Source: Streptomyces sp. MUM 203J
GTDB taxonomy: Bacteria > Actinomycetota > Actinomycetes > Streptomycetales > Streptomycetaceae
Direction of reading: 5' to 3'
DNA: 50,666 nucleotides
Assembly (NCBI RefSeq): GCF_022414595.1
Contig: NZ_JADWYO010000044.1
Location: 1 to 50,666 of the forward strand
Shown in pieces: positions 49,164-50,666 of the stretch (the stretch's first letter is position 1; each line of letters begins with the position of its first letter). Both the position numbers and the translations under genes were made by a program. The notes beneath the pieces are model-generated. The model was given only the letters and a program-made list of their open reading frames with translations. It was not told the origin of the DNA and ran no database searches.

Positions 49164-49784
49164 TCATGCCAGCACGCCGCGGGCCTCGGCCGTGGCGGTC
49201 AGGCTCCGGACCGTCTCGGGGGACGCGGCCAGGAAGGCGAGGGCGGGGAGGCTCGCGGTGTGGGTGCGCGTGGGGGCGACCAGACCCCCCGACTTGTACG
49301 TGATCTCGGCCGGGAGCATCAGTTCCGTGCCCTCGCACAGCCCGGCCCGGTCGTAGACGAGCCAGGTGAGGAGTTCCGCCACCTGCGAGACCGCCCAGTC
49401 ACGGCCGGGCACGCCGAGCAGCGCGCTTCTGAGCTGGTCGAGGCACCGGTCGATCATCTTCCGCGTCAGGATCCGCCCGGCGTCGACCTGGTGCAGGCCC
49501 TCGGCCTTCCCCCACGGGACGTCGACCGCGTCGAAGCCGATTCCGTCGGGGCCCACGCGCACGGCTCCGAACCGGTCCAGCACGCGGATGGGGCCGTGCA
49601 GGCGGGTTGGGAGGCGCGGATGGGTGGCGAGGAGTGCGCCGAGGGAGACCTCCCACGGCTCGGTGGCCGGGGTCTCCGGCGTGCCGATGCGCTCGAAGGC
49701 GGCCTCCGCCCAGGCGGCGACGTCCTCCTCCGCGGTGGTGACGGCCGTCCTCAGCCGGTCGGCCGCCTTTCCCAGCGCCCTCAC
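49164..49784 (-). CDS. Hypothetical protein coupled to the TetR gene
   Basis: A 206-residue soluble protein I do not recognise. Segments include LGALLATHPRLPTRLHGPIR, a central VDVPWGKAEGLHQVDAGRIL and a C-terminal ELMLPAEITYKSGGLVAPTR; no membrane helix or signal is seen. The GTG at 49784 overlaps the TetR stop by four bases, so both are made together. Position suggests it is a target or partner of the TetR protein. Confidence 0.8.
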   Translation of the reverse strand: MRALGKAADRLRTAVTTAEEDVAAWAEAAFERIGTPETPATEPWEVSLGALLATHPRLPTRLHGPIRVLDRFGAVRVGPDGIGFDAVDVPWGKAEGLHQVDAGRILTRKMIDRCLDQLRSALLGVPGRDWAVSQVAELLTWLVYDRAGLCEGTELMLPAEITYKSGGLVAPTRTHTASLPALAFLAASPETVRSLTATAEARGVLA

Positions 49785-50542
49785 CGGGGATCCGGCAGGG
49801 AGTCCCGCCGTCTCGCCTCGATGCCCGCGATCAGGACGTCCAGCGCGAACGCGAAATCGCGGTCCCGCATCTCCTGGACCGTCTGGCCGCCGCGTGCCTC
49901 GACCATCTCGCGGCTCGCGTCCACGACGGGTGTCAGCTCGGGCTCCCTACTGATCGCTCCCATGGCGTACGAGAAGAACTGGTCCTGCGTCAGGCCGGAC
50001 TCGGCGCAGCGCTTCAGGAAGTTCGCCTCGATCGTGCCGAAACCGTACACGAACTGGAACACGGCGGCGAGGGCGCCCGTCTGGTGCTCGGGTGCCAGGC
50101 CGGTGCTCCGGATGATGCGCTGCACGCACAGCGCGAACGCGCTCCAGTTCGGGCCGACGTTCAGGAAGCGGCCCACCAGCGGTGAGAGCCACGGGTGGCG
50201 GATGAGGAGGGCGCGGTAGCCCGCCGCCAGGTCGCGGATCCGGCTCTGCCAGTCCCCGCCCGGCGGCGGGGCCTCCGGCAGCTCGACCTCGCCCATCACC
50301 GCGTCGCTGGCCAGCTCCAGCAGGTCGTCCTTCGAATCGACGTACCAGTACAGCGACATGGCCGTCACCCCGAGGTCGGCCGCCAGCCGCCGCATGGAGA
50401 ACTTCGCCGGCCCCTCCGCGTCCAGCAGCCGTACCGTCGCCGCGGTGATCCGCTCCCGGTCCAGTCCGGGGGCGGTCCCGGACTGGCCCCTGCGGCCACG
50501 CCCCGCGCCCGCCGCCCTTCCGTCGTCGAACCAGACGCTCAT
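49781..50542 (-). CDS. TetR/AcrR-family transcriptional regulator
   Basis: A 253-residue regulator from ATG 50542. The N-terminal DNA-binding domain (about 28-75) reads LDRERITAATVRLLDAEG and FSMRRLAADLGVTAMSLYWY; the C-terminal ligand domain is of the TetR_C type (WLSPLVGRFLNVGPNWSAFA). The same frame stays open without a stop from the ATG to the window end (residues such as PARPEPEPAPQPRPA then SPGG), so the true start may lie upstream, outside the window, giving a Pro/Ala-rich N-terminal extension. It is coupled to the unknown gene downstream. Confidence 0.88.
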   Translation of the reverse strand: MSVWFDDGRAAGAGRGRRGQSGTAPGLDRERITAATVRLLDAEGPAKFSMRRLAADLGVTAMSLYWYVDSKDDLLELASDAVMGEVELPEAPPPGGDWQSRIRDLAAGYRALLIRHPWLSPLVGRFLNVGPNWSAFALCVQRIIRSTGLAPEHQTGALAAVFQFVYGFGTIEANFLKRCAESGLTQDQFFSYAMGAISREPELTPVVDASREMVEARGGQTVQEMRDRDFAFALDVLIAGIEARRRDSLPDPR

Positions 50543-50666
50543 GCGCGCGGGCTTCCCGGCGGCGGCAGGGTCCGCCTTCGCCTCCGACCGCCGCTCGGCC
50601 GCCCGGCCGCCCGGCGAGGCCGGCCGGGGCTGCGGCGCCGGTTCGGGCTCCGGCCGTGCCGGAGGC

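Overview
The window is a high-GC actinobacterial chromosome segment, almost certainly from Streptomyces. Support for this: coding frames are saturated with G/C at third positions, GTG starts and 4-bp ATGA/GTGA overlaps are frequent, and family content is typical (XRE/DUF397 pair, PspAB-HtpX, SigF/SigN-type sigma factors, a GTTTCACGTGAAAC parS site, a fused CobIJ). About 50 genes, one tRNA, one probable sRNA, one cobalamin riboswitch and several strong terminator hairpins can be supported. I see no insertion sequence, prophage, CRISPR array or rRNA.

Layout. 1-3.2 kb (minus): TrkH-type potassium transporter, then htpX-pspAB. 3.4-6.5 kb (plus): a probable 6C-like sRNA, then a four-gene cassette (XRE regulator, ImmA/IrrE-type zinc peptidase, seven-helix membrane protein, PAP2-fold membrane protein) closed by a 21-bp perfect terminator stem. 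6.6-8.4 kb: a coiled-coil surface protein with a C-terminal LAATG sorting signal, and a long regulatory gap. 8.4-10.7 kb: three DJ-1/PfpI-fold genes in a row, the first fused to an AraC DNA-binding domain. 10.7-13.3 kb: XRE/DUF397 pair, an unknown gene, and an ABM-domain protein behind a MerR/SoxR-type promoter. 13.4-16.5 kb: crcB-DUF190-crcB fluoride-exporter operon, an isolated 28-codon kdpF-like gene, and a D,D-carboxypeptidase. 16.6-22.4 kb: DUF418 membrane protein, a large alpha/beta hydrolase coupled to an FBP-domain gene, and an NmrA-type oxidoreductase. 22.5-23.9 kb: a perfect SoxR-box palindrome ahead of a tiny ORF, then a flavoprotein.

24-34.5 kb is a cobalamin (vitamin B12) block: cobN (behind a B12 riboswitch) with a GNAT gene on the minus strand, divergent cobG-cobH-cobIJ on the plus strand, an arylamine N-acetyltransferase-like gene, and the head-to-head pair cobK/cbiD. 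These genes carry out ring methylation, contraction and reduction plus cobalt insertion; other steps (cobL, cobM, cobO, cobB/cobQ, the CobST/ChlID partners of CobN) must lie elsewhere.

34.6-50.7 kb: proline iminopeptidase, HhH-GPD repair protein, secreted M28 aminopeptidase, a ParB-fold-like small protein, LytR_C protein, upp, the tadA pair, tRNA-Ser(CGA), a decayed region, a small membrane protein, a Dabb protein, two sporulation/stress-type sigma factors, a small membrane protein, a MarR/MFS drug-efflux pair with visible operators, a HAD phosphatase, and a TetR gene coupled to an unknown gene. From memory, the upp-tadA-tRNA-sigF-sigN order matches the S. coelicolor SCO4041-SCO4032 neighbourhood.

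Regulatory highlights: two 19-bp-spacer MerR-type promoters (one a textbook SoxR box), a parS site inside cobIJ, tandem TTGTGCAC repeats at the XRE promoter, and TTGC-N5-GCAA operators before the MarR gene. All functions are inferred from reading the translated sequence; no database search was run.
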